Notes: generated from the sequence alone by a model not told the origin. Counted from the first letter of the stretch, positions 17,607-27,040 are shown. The stretch: 64,000 nt of DNA from an uncultured Porphyromonadaceae bacterium (GCA_902495245.1 CABUWI010000003.1:62001-126000); one strand, 5' to 3'. Numbers and translations are program-made.

Positions 17607-18525
17607 GACAATCATTTTTTCGCAGCTGAGCCACACCGTGGCCGAGCTGACACAGTGCAGCGACGCCGATGCTGAAAATTTTCTGCGCGAGCTCTTTTCG
17701 CTTGCAGCCGAGAGTCTTGAAGAAGACGGCGAGGTGAACGTGCCGTTTGTCGGCCGTTTCGTCGTTACGTCTGAAACCGTGGCCTTTGTGCCCGACCCGG
17801 AATTTGCCGAGGCCGTCAATGCGCCGTTTGCCGCATTCGAGCCGGTTGAGCTTCCGGAGGGCATGGACGACACCGAAGAACCCGCTGAATCCGAACCGGA
17901 AGAAGCGGGTCCGGCAGAGGCGGCAGAGGCGGCAGGAGAGGAAATTGCCGCTGCGGCTGAATTTGAAGAGGAGAATGACGCGGTAGAGGAACCTATTATA
18001 GGTCCAATAGGCCCTATAAGCCCTATAAGTCCAATAAGCCCTATAACCGAGCCTGAGCCGGCTGCGGCCGCTGAGCGGCCGCGACGGTCGGCGTGGGTGT
18101 GGGCCTGGACGCTGCTGTTCGGGGCGCTATGCTTTGGCTGCGGCTGGGCCGTGGGGCGCTTTTCGGCGCCGGCCGGTCAGACGAGTCAGACGAGTCCGAC
18201 GAGTCCGACAAGTCCGACCTGTCCGACCGACTCGATTGTCGAGCCTGAGCCTGAGCCGGAACCCGAGCCCGCGCCCGTCGTTACCGACACCATCACCGCG
18301 ACGCGCTATCTCACCACCATGGCGCGCGCTCATTACGGCCAGATGGAATATTGGGTCTACATCTACGAAGAAAACGCGTCGCAACTCGGCCACCCCGACC
18401 GTCTGAACGCCGGCACGGTTGTTGTGATTCCCCCTGCCGCAAAGTATGGTCTGACCCCCGGCGACCCTGAAAAACTTAAAGAGGCAAGCGTCAAGGCCAT
18501 AGAAATTTACAGTCGCTTTAACTGA
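17599..18525 (+). CDS. HU-like / single-TM / LysM-like protein
   Basis: A 308-residue mosaic. Residues 1 to about 90 are HU-like (FVGRFVVTSETVAFVPD) without an obvious DNA-binding arm. An acidic Glu/Ala-rich region follows, then a repeat of the triplet type PIGPISPISPISPI (about 135-148). A single transmembrane helix lies at about 165-190, then a TSPTSPTSP repeat and a PEPEPEP run. The C-terminal 75 residues resemble a LysM domain (HYGQMEYWVYIYEEN, LNAGTVVVIPP). The topology predicts HU-like inside, LysM-like outside. I chose the ATG at 17599, overlapping the previous gene by 8 bp, since earlier codons do not look conserved. Function is unknown; it could link nucleoid and cell wall. Confidence 0.75.
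   Translation: MDKTIIFSQLSHTVAELTQCSDADAENFLRELFSLAAESLEEDGEVNVPFVGRFVVTSETVAFVPDPEFAEAVNAPFAAFEPVELPEGMDDTEEPAESEPEEAGPAEAAEAAGEEIAAAAEFEEENDAVEEPIIGPIGPISPISPISPITEPEPAAAAERPRRSAWVWAWTLLFGALCFGCGWAVGRFSAPAGQTSQTSPTSPTSPTCPTDSIVEPEPEPEPEPAPVVTDTITATRYLTTMARAHYGQMEYWVYIYEENASQLGHPDRLNAGTVVVIPPAAKYGLTPGDPEKLKEASVKAIEIYSRFN
17998..18050 (+). repeat. In-frame 9-bp tandem repeat (PIS/PIG triplets)
   Basis: Imperfect copies of the 9-mer ccctataag/ccaataagc encode alternating Pro-Ile-Ser/Gly triplets inside the HU-like/LysM-like gene. A second in-frame tract at 18178-18230 (repeats of acgagtccg) encodes Thr-Ser-Pro triplets on the other side of the membrane helix. Confidence 0.8.
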
Positions 18526-18585
18526 TGAAAAACTAAAATAACCTAAATTAACAAATCAAGCCGCACAACTTATTTGTTAAATAGT

Positions 18586-18593
18586 TAATTTTG
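18586..18593 (+). promoter_or_regulatory. -7 promoter box for the Bat operon
   Basis: TAATTTTG lies 27 bases before the moxR start. The nearest TTTG (18573-18576) is only 9 bases upstream, closer than the usual 19-23, so the -33 element is uncertain. Confidence 0.45.
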
Positions 18594-18620
18594 CACCACG
18601 ATATAACCAAAAATAATTAT

Positions 18621-19616
18621 ATGAGTGATTCAGTGAATATACGCGAGCTAAACGAGATTGTGGCCGCGAAAAGCAATTTTATCGATTTGGTTGTCAAGGG
18701 CATGGACCAGACAATCGTGGGTCAGAAACATCTGGTCGAGTCGTTGCTGATTGCACTGCTCAGCAACGGGCACGTGCTGCTCGAAGGTGTGCCCGGCCTG
18801 GCAAAGACGCTGGCAATCAAGACTCTCAGCCAGCTCATCGACGCCAAATACAGCCGCATTCAGTTTACTCCCGACCTGCTGCCTGCCGACGTTATCGGCA
18901 CGATGGTATATTCAGTCAAAAACGAGACTTTCCAGGTTAAGCGCGGCCCCATTTTCGCCAACTTCGTCCTGGCCGATGAAATCAACCGCGCCCCGGCAAA
19001 GGTGCAGAGCTCGCTGCTCGAAGCCATGCAGGAGCGTCAGGTTACCATCGGCGACAACACCTTCAAGCTCGACGAGCCGTTCCTTGTGATGGCCACTCAG
19101 AACCCCATTGAACAGGAAGGCACCTATCCGCTGCCCGAAGCGCAGGTTGACCGTTTCCTGCTCAAGGTCGTTATCGGCTATCCCACTCGCGAGGACGAGA
19201 AACTCATCATTCGTCAGAACATCTCGCCCGTCAAGACGGAAATCCGTCCGCTCATCAAGCCCGAAGAGGTGATTGACGCGCAGAAGACCGTGGCTCAGAT
19301 TTATATCGACGAAAAAATCGAACGCTACATCGTCGACATTGTCTTCGCAACGCGTTTCCCCGCCGACTACGGCCTCGACGACCTCAAGAGCATCATCAGC
19401 TTCGGCGCCTCGCCGCGTGCGTCAATCGCCCTGGCCAAGGCCGCCCGTTCTTACGCCTTCCTGCAACACCGCGGCTTCGTCGTGCCCGAAGATGTGCGCG
19501 CCGTATGCCACGACGTGCTGCGCCACCGCATCGGCCTGAGCTATGAGGCCGAGGCCAACAACATTAACACCGACGAGGTCATCTCGACGATTCTCGACCG
19601 CGTGCAGGTGCCTTAA
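18621..19616 (+). CDS. moxR: MoxR-family AAA ATPase
   Basis: AAA+ ATPase that acts as a chaperone for VWA-domain partners in the Bat system. The 331-residue protein has Walker A GVPGLAKT (about 56-63), Walker B LADEINRAPAKVQ, sensor 1 in MATQNPIEQEGTYPLPEAQ and the C-terminal lid (about 240-331). I chose the ATG at 18621 because the earlier start at 18591 falls inside the promoter box. It is the first gene of a seven-gene operon with short spacers. Confidence 0.95.
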   Translation: MSDSVNIRELNEIVAAKSNFIDLVVKGMDQTIVGQKHLVESLLIALLSNGHVLLEGVPGLAKTLAIKTLSQLIDAKYSRIQFTPDLLPADVIGTMVYSVKNETFQVKRGPIFANFVLADEINRAPAKVQSSLLEAMQERQVTIGDNTFKLDEPFLVMATQNPIEQEGTYPLPEAQVDRFLLKVVIGYPTREDEKLIIRQNISPVKTEIRPLIKPEEVIDAQKTVAQIYIDEKIERYIVDIVFATRFPADYGLDDLKSIISFGASPRASIALAKAARSYAFLQHRGFVVPEDVRAVCHDVLRHRIGLSYEAEANNINTDEVISTILDRVQVP

Positions 19617-19640
19617 TCCCTTTCATTGATTTGAACGGCG

Positions 19641-20516
19641 ATGGACGCTAACGAACTGCTAAAGAAAGTACGCAGAATTGAAATAAAGACCAAGGGGCTC
19701 TCGCGCAACATTTTTGCCGGCGAGTACCATTCGGCCTTCAAAGGGCGCGGCATGACCTTTAGCGAGGTGCGTGAATATCAGTATGGCGACGATATACGCG
19801 ATATTGACTGGAACGTTACGGCCCGCCAGAACCACCCCTACGTCAAGGTATACGAAGAAGAGCGCGAGCTGACCATGATGTTGCTTGTCGACGTCAGCGG
19901 CAGCCGCCTTTTCGGCGCCGTCGGCGAGCCCAAGCGCGAGATGATTGCCGAGATTGCCGCCACACTCGCTTTTTCGGCGAGCCAGAACAATGACAAAATC
20001 GGTGTGGTGTTCTTTTCGTCGAAAATCGAGAAGTTCATACCTCCGAAAAAAGGTCTGCACCACATATTATATATCATACGCGAACTGCTTGACTTCAAGC
20101 CGGCCGAGCGCGGCACGGACATCGGCGCGGCCATGCGCTATCTAAGCGATGTAATCAAGAAGCGCTGCACGGCATTCGTCATCAGCGACTTCATCGACAT
20201 GTCAGACTATTACAGGCCGATGTCCATAGCCTCGCGCAAGCATGACGTTACGGCGATTCAGGTTTATGACAAGCGCGATGCCGAGCTGCCCCCGGTGGGG
20301 CTCATGCGCGTGGCCGACCTCGAGAGCGGCCGCGAGTGTTGGATTGACACGTCGTCGGCAAAAGTGCGCAAGGCCTACGGCAAGTGGTGGTATGACTGCC
20401 GCCAGACAATGACCGAGACCATGAACCGCTGTCATGTGGATTGCGCGTCGGTGGCCACTGACGAGGATTACGTAAAGGCGCTAATGGCCATGTTCCGCCA
20501 GCGCGGAATTAAATAG
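19641..20516 (+). CDS. DUF58 domain protein of the Bat operon
   Basis: A 291-residue protein with the DUF58 signature GRGMTFSEVREYQYGDDIRD at about 36-55, followed by a VWA-like fold with a MIDAS-type DVSGS near 84-88 and the late RGTDIGAAM and FVISDF segments. No membrane helix is seen, so it is cytoplasmic, probably a client of the MoxR ATPase. It lies 24 bases after moxR and 1 base before the next gene, in the order usual for bat operons. Confidence 0.92.
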   Translation: MDANELLKKVRRIEIKTKGLSRNIFAGEYHSAFKGRGMTFSEVREYQYGDDIRDIDWNVTARQNHPYVKVYEEERELTMMLLVDVSGSRLFGAVGEPKREMIAEIAATLAFSASQNNDKIGVVFFSSKIEKFIPPKKGLHHILYIIRELLDFKPAERGTDIGAAMRYLSDVIKKRCTAFVISDFIDMSDYYRPMSIASRKHDVTAIQVYDKRDAELPPVGLMRVADLESGRECWIDTSSAKVRKAYGKWWYDCRQTMTETMNRCHVDCASVATDEDYVKALMAMFRQRGIK

Positions 20517-20517
20517 A

Positions 20518-21513
20518 ATGTTTTTTCAGATGAACAGACTTAAACTGATAGCGGCTTTTATGGTGTCGGGCGGTTTCGCCGCCATGGCGGCACCGTCGGT
20601 GCAGGTCAGGGCCGCCATAGACTCCGTAGTGGTCATGCAGGGCGCTCTGCGTCAGGTCGACGTGGAGGTTATTCAGCCCGCGTCGCTTAACGCGCGCTGG
20701 CTCACCGACCCGGTTGACCCGCGTCAGAGCGTGGTAGAGATTCTGCCGGGTGTGGAGGTCAACTATTCGTCGGCCGTCGACACGACAGACCTCGGCAACG
20801 GGCGCCTGCAACTGCGTCGCACCCTGCTGGTGCAGCCGTGGGACTCGGGCGAGGTCGTGATTCCCGGCATACAGCTCGTGGCCGGAACCGACACTTTCAG
20901 CTCGAACGCGCTGGCGCTGAAAGTGCTCACGGCCAATATAGACACCATGACCACCATTCACTCATGGATGCCGGCCGTGACCCAGCAACGCCATTTCTGG
21001 GACTGGGTGCCCGACTGGCTCTATAACTGGTGGTGGGCAATTCTGCTCGGAGTGCTCGCCGTCGGCGGCGGCGTGGCGGCCTACGTCATCTGGCGCAAGG
21101 GCGGTCTCGGCAAGATTATGGCCAAGGAAGAGGTGCCAGTGCCGCCTTATGAAAAGGCAATCGAGCAGCTTAATCGCCTGCACGACCGCCAGCTCTGCGA
21201 AAAGGGCCGCGAAAAGGAATATTACACGGAACTTACCGAAATTCTCAGGCAATATCTTGACGGCCGCTTCGGCATAAACGCCATGGAGATGACGACGCCT
21301 CAGATCAAGCGCGCTGTCTATGCCACCGTGCCCGAGAAGTCGGCGTCGGCCATGATGAACGACATTCTCGAAATGGCCGACTACGTCAAGTTTGCCCGTC
21401 TGCGCCCGTTGCCCGAAGACAACGCCCGCGCATTCCGTCAGGCAATGGACTTCGTCGAGAACACCAAGCCCGAACCCGAGGCCGAAATTACCGGAAAGGA
21501 GGCTAAAAAATGA
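20518..21513 (+). CDS. DUF4381-like Bat-operon membrane protein
   Basis: A 331-residue protein with a signal peptide (about 5-25, ending AAMAA), a periplasmic beta-rich domain resembling the start of BatD (about 26-145), one transmembrane helix (about 170-190, WWAILLGVLAVGGG) and a cytoplasmic helical region (about 205-315) like DUF4381. The ATG at 20530 is an alternative that shortens the signal peptide by four residues. Its stop overlaps batA by 4 bp. The role is unknown; by context it belongs to the Bat membrane assembly. Confidence 0.82.
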   Translation: MFFQMNRLKLIAAFMVSGGFAAMAAPSVQVRAAIDSVVVMQGALRQVDVEVIQPASLNARWLTDPVDPRQSVVEILPGVEVNYSSAVDTTDLGNGRLQLRRTLLVQPWDSGEVVIPGIQLVAGTDTFSSNALALKVLTANIDTMTTIHSWMPAVTQQRHFWDWVPDWLYNWWWAILLGVLAVGGGVAAYVIWRKGGLGKIMAKEEVPVPPYEKAIEQLNRLHDRQLCEKGREKEYYTELTEILRQYLDGRFGINAMEMTTPQIKRAVYATVPEKSASAMMNDILEMADYVKFARLRPLPEDNARAFRQAMDFVENTKPEPEAEITGKEAKK

Positions 21514-22508
21514 ACATACAGTTCATGCACCCCCATGCACTGTGGCTTTTGCTGCTGCTGGTGCCGCTGGTGGCCTGGTATATCGTCAGGCGTCGCAAGG
21601 AGCCCGCTCTGCGCATGTCGACCACCTTGCCGTTTGCCGGAGTCAGCGGCGGCTGGAAGCCGGCCATGCGCCATGTGCTCTTCGCCATGCGCTGTCTGGC
21701 AATTGCGTGTCTCATCGTCGTGATTGCCCGTCCGCAGACCCACGACTCTTGGAGCAAGACCAACGTCGAGGGCACTGACATTGTGCTCGTTCTGGATATT
21801 TCCGGCTCAATGCAGGCCGCCGACCTCGGACGCACCAACCGCCTCGAAGCCGCCAAGAAAGTGGCGAGCAAGTTCGTGGCCGGCCGCCAGAACGACAATA
21901 TGGGCCTCGTGCTCTTTGCCGGCGAGAGCTTTTCGGCCGTGCCGCTGACCTCTGACCGCGCAATGCTTGCCAACTACATCGGCGGGGTCAAGGTGGGACT
22001 CATTTCGTCTGACGGCACCGCGATAGGCGACGGCATAGCCTCGGCAATCAACCGCATCAAAGACGGACAGGCCGTGAGCAAGAGCATAATCCTCATTACC
22101 GACGGCACTAACAATGCCGGAGTCGTCGCGCCGGAAACGGCTGCCGAAATCGCCAAAGACCTCGGCGTGAAAATCTACACCATCGGCGTAGGCGCAACCG
22201 GCAGCGAGCAGGCTGTGCCTTATATGGATGAGCGCGGCAACCGCCTCGGCATGTTCCTGACGGCGCCGGTCGACGCAAAAGCTCTGCAGAACATCGCCTC
22301 CATGACCGGCGGAAAATATTTTCCGGCAACTTCTTCAACCGCGCTGAGCGAGGTGTTCGACGAAATCGACGCCATGGAGAAGACAGAATTCGACGTGCGC
22401 AACTTCTCGCATACCGAAGATGACTATATGCTGTGGGCATGGCTCGCTTTCGGGTTGTTTGCCCTGCAGCTGCTGCTGAAACTCACCGTTCTTCGTTCAA
22501 TCCCTTAA
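21510..22508 (+). CDS. batA: VWA-domain membrane protein BatA
   Basis: A 332-residue inner-membrane protein. Two N-terminal helices (about 8-24 and 52-74) precede a VWA domain (about 90-280) with an intact MIDAS DISGSM at about 96-101, the conserved Thr region LTSDR and the Asp in ILITDGTNN. A final helix lies at about 310-328. The Bat proteins of Bacteroides fragilis were named for aerotolerance. It is translationally coupled to the preceding gene by a 4-bp overlap. Confidence 0.93.
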   Translation: MNIQFMHPHALWLLLLLVPLVAWYIVRRRKEPALRMSTTLPFAGVSGGWKPAMRHVLFAMRCLAIACLIVVIARPQTHDSWSKTNVEGTDIVLVLDISGSMQAADLGRTNRLEAAKKVASKFVAGRQNDNMGLVLFAGESFSAVPLTSDRAMLANYIGGVKVGLISSDGTAIGDGIASAINRIKDGQAVSKSIILITDGTNNAGVVAPETAAEIAKDLGVKIYTIGVGATGSEQAVPYMDERGNRLGMFLTAPVDAKALQNIASMTGGKYFPATSSTALSEVFDEIDAMEKTEFDVRNFSHTEDDYMLWAWLAFGLFALQLLLKLTVLRSIP

Positions 22509-22544
22509 AATCTTCACGGGGGTAAGCCCCGGTATATGTGATAT

Positions 22545-24338
22545 ATGGTAAATTTTGCAAATCCACAGTTGTTCTACCTTTTGATTGCGGTAGGCATTCT
22601 GGCGCTGCTTTACTGGCGCATGCGTTTTTTGCGCCGCCGCAGGCTTGCCCGTTTCGGCAATCCGTCGGTGCTCGCGACGCTGATGCCCGACGTGTCTAAA
22701 TATCTCCCGACGGTCAAGATTGTCATCGCTTTGCTGGCGCTCTGCTCGATGGTGGTGATGCTGGCGCGTCCGCGCACCAAAGGCAAGGTTACCGAAGAAG
22801 AAATGAACGGCATCGAGGTGATGATTGCCGTTGACGTGTCTAACTCGATGCTCGCTTCGTCGACCGACGACCCGCGGGGCGTTTCGCGCCTTCAGCGTGC
22901 AAAACACGTGTTGAACTCTCTGATCGGCAAACTCGACAATGACCGTGTCGGCTTGATTGTTTTTGCCGGCGACGCTTTCACTCAGCTGCCTCTGACGCCC
23001 GATTTCGTTTCGGCCAAGCTCTATGTCAACGAAATTTCTACCGGCATGGTCGAGAATCAGGGCACGGATATAGGCGCGGCCATTGAAGTGGCCATGAATT
23101 CGTTCAGCGGCGGCAAGGACATTGAGCGCGCAATCGTGGTCATCACCGATGCTGAAGATCAGATTGGCGACGCCGTGCCCGTGGCCAAAGCCGCTCACGA
23201 CGAAGGAATCGAAGTCGACGTTATCGGTCTCGGTTCGGGCAAGGGCGCGCAGATTCCTCTCGACAAGTCATATACCAACTGGCTCAAAGACGAGAACGGC
23301 ATGGTCGTTACCACATATCTCAACGAGGAACTGGCCCGGCAGGTTGCCGAGGCCGGCGGAGGCGTTTACATCAACGGCGCCTCGGCTTCGGCCCTCAACG
23401 AGCTGGTTGACCGTCTGGACGACATCAAGAAGGCAAATCTCGGCAAGGTCAATTATACGGCCAACGACGAGCAGTTTCCCCTCTTCGCCTGGATTGCGTT
23501 GTTGCTCATCATTGCCGATTGCATCTTCTCGAACCGCAAAATCGGATTCTTGCGCAAATATAACTTCTTCAGCCGCGGCGCATCGGCGGCGCTGCTGATG
23601 CTGATTTGCGGCGGCGTGGCCTCGGCACAGGCTCCGATGGCTCCGGCACTGGCATTTCCGGATAATTCGCAACGCCCCGAGCGCAAGTACATACGCGAGG
23701 GCAACGAGCAGTTCCGTCAAGGCCATTTCAAGGAGGCCGAGATTCTCTATGCCCGCGCGCTGAACGTGAACCCCGCAAGTGAAGTCGGACTTTACAATCA
23801 GGCGTTGACGCGGCTGCATATAGCCGCCGACAATGCGTCAGAGAATGCTGAACTGATGCAGAACGCCGTGCAGACCATGCAGCAGCTCATTCAGGCCGAA
23901 AATCCGAAAATCGCCGAATATGCAGCCTATAATATGGGCAATGTGGCGTTCGGTCAGCAGAACCTGCAGGGCGCTCTCGAGGGCTACAAGCAGGCTTTGC
24001 GCAAGAATCCCGCAAACGAAAAGGCCCGCGAGAATCTGCGCTATGTGCAGAAGCAGATTGAGAATCAAGATCAGAATCAGGACCAGAATCAAGACCAAAA
24101 TCAAGATCAGGACCAGAATCAAAATCAGCAACAGAATCAAGACCAACAGCAGCAACAACAGCCGCAGAATCAGCAGCAAGACCAACAGCAACAGCAGCAG
24201 AAGGAACAGAACATCAGCCAAAGCAATCGCGAGCAGATTCTGAACGCTGTTGAGCAAAAAGACGCTGCCGCCCGCGCCCGCGCAAAGGGCGAACCGGGAA
24301 AGACCGGCGGTCAACGCTCGCGCGGCAAAAACTGGTAG
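22545..24338 (+). CDS. batB: VWA/TPR fusion protein (BatB-BatC)
   Basis: A 597-residue protein joining two Bat functions that are often separate genes. Residues 1 to about 330 are BatB-like: N-terminal helices at about 5-22 and 55-75, a VWA domain with DVSNSM near 97-102, TQLPLTPDF and VVITDAEDQ, and a helix at about 307-325. A further hydrophobic segment ending in ASAQA (about 345-362) looks like an internal signal. Then come TPR repeats (about 385-500), and a Gln/Asn/Asp-rich tail (about 508-560) as in BatC. It starts 36 bases after batA. Confidence 0.92.
   Translation: MVNFANPQLFYLLIAVGILALLYWRMRFLRRRRLARFGNPSVLATLMPDVSKYLPTVKIVIALLALCSMVVMLARPRTKGKVTEEEMNGIEVMIAVDVSNSMLASSTDDPRGVSRLQRAKHVLNSLIGKLDNDRVGLIVFAGDAFTQLPLTPDFVSAKLYVNEISTGMVENQGTDIGAAIEVAMNSFSGGKDIERAIVVITDAEDQIGDAVPVAKAAHDEGIEVDVIGLGSGKGAQIPLDKSYTNWLKDENGMVVTTYLNEELARQVAEAGGGVYINGASASALNELVDRLDDIKKANLGKVNYTANDEQFPLFAWIALLLIIADCIFSNRKIGFLRKYNFFSRGASAALLMLICGGVASAQAPMAPALAFPDNSQRPERKYIREGNEQFRQGHFKEAEILYARALNVNPASEVGLYNQALTRLHIAADNASENAELMQNAVQTMQQLIQAENPKIAEYAAYNMGNVAFGQQNLQGALEGYKQALRKNPANEKARENLRYVQKQIENQDQNQDQNQDQNQDQDQNQNQQQNQDQQQQQQPQNQQQDQQQQQQKEQNISQSNREQILNAVEQKDAAARARAKGEPGKTGGQRSRGKNW
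24061..24205 (+). repeat. Gln/Asn/Asp-rich coding repeat in batB/C
   Basis: Imperfect repeats of caagaccagaat-type units encode alternating NQDQ, then QQQQ, in the tail of the BatB-BatC protein. The tract is likely to vary in length between strains. Confidence 0.8.
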
Positions 24339-24357
24339 ACTTTGAAATGATAATTAT

Positions 24358-26175
24358 ATGACGATACGCCGATTATTCATCTCGTTCTTTGCCGTGGCGG
24401 CGGCTGTGGCCCTCGCCATCGGGCAGACGTCGGTTGAGATTTCTCTGCCGCGCAACGCCCGTGTCGGCTCGCGTTTCACAATCACGGTTACCGTGAACAA
24501 TCCTGACGGAAACGTCTCGGCCCCGAAGCTGCCCGAGCTTTCGGGTTGTACGTTTATCGGTGGTCCGGGCACGTCGACCTCGACTTCGGTGTCGATTATA
24601 AACGGCCGCATGCAGCGCTCGGAAACGCAGTCCTATACCTATAGCTTTCAAGGCGACAAGGAGGGCGAGGTCAGTGTGCCCTCAATTGCCGTGAGCATTA
24701 ACGGAAAGACATATTCGACGCAGCCCGGCAGATTTGTTATCGGAGCCGGCTCTCCGCAGCAGGGGGGCGCCCCCGCCGGCAATCAGTCGTCGCGACGTCC
24801 CGGCGCCAATAGCGGCAATTTCGAAGTGGGACCGAACGAACTGTATATGGCCGTCGGCATCTCGGCCAATAACGTCTACGAGCAGCAGGCGGTTGAGGCC
24901 GTGATTAAGCTATATAGCACAAACATGCAGGTCGAAGGCCTGGCCACATCGAGCCTGCCGACATTTGACGGCTGCCTGATCGAGAGTCTGGGCATGCCGC
25001 AGACAATCGAGTGGAAACCTGAAACCGTCGGAGGGCGGCAGCTGTATTCGGCTGTGGTCTACAGGGCGTTGCTCTATCCCCAGCGCGCCGGAAGCATCGA
25101 GCTGAAAGGCGGCGAATATACGGCCCAGGCATATCGGCAGACCTACGTTCAGGATATTTTCGGCTACCGGCCGATGATGGAGAGCAAGGAGGTGAAGCTC
25201 AAACCGCGCTCAACCACGCTGACCGTCAAGGCGCTTCCCGAACCGCGACCGGCCGGTTTTTCGGGCGCCGTGGGCAAGTTTGACATATCGGCCCGGCTGG
25301 TCGGCAACAAGTTCAAGACCAACGAGGCGTCGACAATTATCTATACAATCGAGGGCACCGGAAACATCAAGTTCCTCTCCGCCCCGAAAATCGACTTCCC
25401 GTCAGAGTTCGAGGTTTATGAACCGAGCGTAGACAATACGGCGCGGGTAAGCGGACGGAACATGACCGGAACGCAGACCGTGGAATACACTTTTGTGCCG
25501 CAGTCAGTTGGCAAGTTCAGCATCGGAGCATACGATTTTATCTATTTCAATCCTTCGACAGCGTCGTATGAAACAGTGCGTTGCGAGGGCTATGACATCG
25601 ACGTTGAAAAAGGCGCCGACGTCAGCGCGTCAGCTCAAGGCGGCAAACAGGACATTCAGGCCAAGAACACAGACATACACCATATTCGCGTCGGCGCTGA
25701 CGGCCCCGGCGCTGAAGGCGGCTTCATGGCCCGCAGCGCATTCTACTGGACTGTCTATCCGCTCTTGCTGGTCGTGGTGTTTGCCCTGGCTGCCATATAT
25801 TACCGTTCGCGTCAGGCCGATCCCGAAGGCCGGAGGCTGAACCGCGCGGGCAAAGTGGCGCGCCGCCGTCTGGCCAAGGCCGGCAAACTGCTGCGCGCAA
25901 AGCAGTATGACGGCTACTATGAGGAACTGTTGCGGGCTCTGCAGAGCTATCTGTCAGACAAGCTTGCCATTCCGGCGTCGCAGATGAGCCGCGACAACGT
26001 GATGGCCACGCTGGTTGCCCGCGGCGCCTCTGAAGAAACGCAGCAACGGCTTGCCGCCATTCTGAACGAGTGTGAAATGGCCCGTTACACCCCGCAATCG
26101 TCGGCCGACGCTGCCGGAAACACCTATGACGATGCGCGCGGAGTCATTGATGAAATTGAAAGTTTGAAATCCTGA
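24358..26175 (+). CDS. batD: BatD-family membrane protein
   Basis: A 605-residue protein with a signal peptide (about 1-21), several extracytoplasmic beta-sandwich domains typical of BatD (for example FTITVTVNNPDG near 40 and PEPRPAGFSGAVGKF near 294), one transmembrane helix at about 462-482 (YPLLLVVVFALAAIYY) and a helical cytoplasmic tail (about 490-605). The Gly/Arg/Ser-rich linker at about 134-152 separates the first two domains. It is 19 bases after batB/C. Confidence 0.93.
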   Translation: MTIRRLFISFFAVAAAVALAIGQTSVEISLPRNARVGSRFTITVTVNNPDGNVSAPKLPELSGCTFIGGPGTSTSTSVSIINGRMQRSETQSYTYSFQGDKEGEVSVPSIAVSINGKTYSTQPGRFVIGAGSPQQGGAPAGNQSSRRPGANSGNFEVGPNELYMAVGISANNVYEQQAVEAVIKLYSTNMQVEGLATSSLPTFDGCLIESLGMPQTIEWKPETVGGRQLYSAVVYRALLYPQRAGSIELKGGEYTAQAYRQTYVQDIFGYRPMMESKEVKLKPRSTTLTVKALPEPRPAGFSGAVGKFDISARLVGNKFKTNEASTIIYTIEGTGNIKFLSAPKIDFPSEFEVYEPSVDNTARVSGRNMTGTQTVEYTFVPQSVGKFSIGAYDFIYFNPSTASYETVRCEGYDIDVEKGADVSASAQGGKQDIQAKNTDIHHIRVGADGPGAEGGFMARSAFYWTVYPLLLVVVFALAAIYYRSRQADPEGRRLNRAGKVARRRLAKAGKLLRAKQYDGYYEELLRALQSYLSDKLAIPASQMSRDNVMATLVARGASEETQQRLAAILNECEMARYTPQSSADAAGNTYDDARGVIDEIESLKS

Positions 26176-26181
26176 CCGACA

Positions 26182-26943
26182 ATGAAAAAATTTTTTCTGA
26201 CACTATTTGTAACCGCTTCCGTTTTGGTCGGCCGGGCAAACATCGTGGCCGATGCCGATTCGGCATACATGGCCGACGATTTTCTCAACGCCGCCGCCCT
26301 CTATCAGGCTGCCATCGATTCACTCGGCCCGTCGGCCGAACGTTACTATAATCTTGGCAACGCATATTACCGGGCCGGAATGTCGGGCATGGCTGTCGTC
26401 TCTTATGAGCGGGCGCTGAGGCTCGATCCCGCAAACAGCGATATAGCCGACAATCTCGAGTTTGTCAATTCGCGCACGGTCGATCGCATCGAGCCGCAGG
26501 TGTCATTTGTGGGCGGAGCCGTCGATTCGTTTGCTTCGAACATGCACCCCGATGCCTGGGCGTGGATTGGCCTGGTTGCATTTGTGCTGGCGCTGGCCGG
26601 AGTGTGCGTCTGGTTTTTTGCCGCCGGCGTCGCAGTGCGCAAGGTGGGCTTTTTCGGCGCCGGGCTGCTGTTGCTTGTGTGCGTGCTGGCCAATATTCTG
26701 GCATGGCGCGGAGCGCGCAAGGCCTCGGCCGATAATGAAGCCGTCGTGGTGAGCCCGTCGGTAATTTTGTCAACGACTCCCCGACAGCCTAAAGACAGGT
26801 CTGAAGAGGCGCTGCTGCTTCATGAAGGCACAAAAGTTACCATTCTCGACTCGATTGCCACGGGAAAAGAAAAGTGGTTTGACGTGAGAGTCGACGGCAA
26901 CCACCGCGCCTGGATTTCGGCCGAAGCGGTCGAGATTATATAA
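26182..26943 (+). CDS. batE: BatE-like TPR/SH3 protein
   Basis: A 253-residue protein with a signal peptide (about 1-19), TPR repeats (about 25-95, with YYNLGNAYYRAGMSGMA), two transmembrane helices (about 130-152 and 158-175), and an SH3b-like C-terminal domain (about 205-253, LHEGTKVTILDS and DGNHRAWIS). This architecture is that of BatE, the last member of the Bat operon. It lies 6 bases after batD. No clear terminator follows in the next 60 bases. Confidence 0.9.
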   Translation: MKKFFLTLFVTASVLVGRANIVADADSAYMADDFLNAAALYQAAIDSLGPSAERYYNLGNAYYRAGMSGMAVVSYERALRLDPANSDIADNLEFVNSRTVDRIEPQVSFVGGAVDSFASNMHPDAWAWIGLVAFVLALAGVCVWFFAAGVAVRKVGFFGAGLLLLVCVLANILAWRGARKASADNEAVVVSPSVILSTTPRQPKDRSEEALLLHEGTKVTILDSIATGKEKWFDVRVDGNHRAWISAEAVEII

Positions 26944-27009
26944 TCAGCGAACAATCAACCGATTAGAAAATATGTGTTGTATAACATATATTTAGTCCTC
27001 TCTTTTTAT

Positions 27010-27040
27010 TTTGTGGCTTCGGAAAAAAGTCTTAACTTTA
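27010..27040 (+). promoter_or_regulatory. Promoter for the 84-residue DNA-binding protein
   Basis: TTTG (27010-27013) and TAACTTTA (27033-27040) with a 19-base spacer, about 43 bases before the start codon. Confidence 0.7.
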
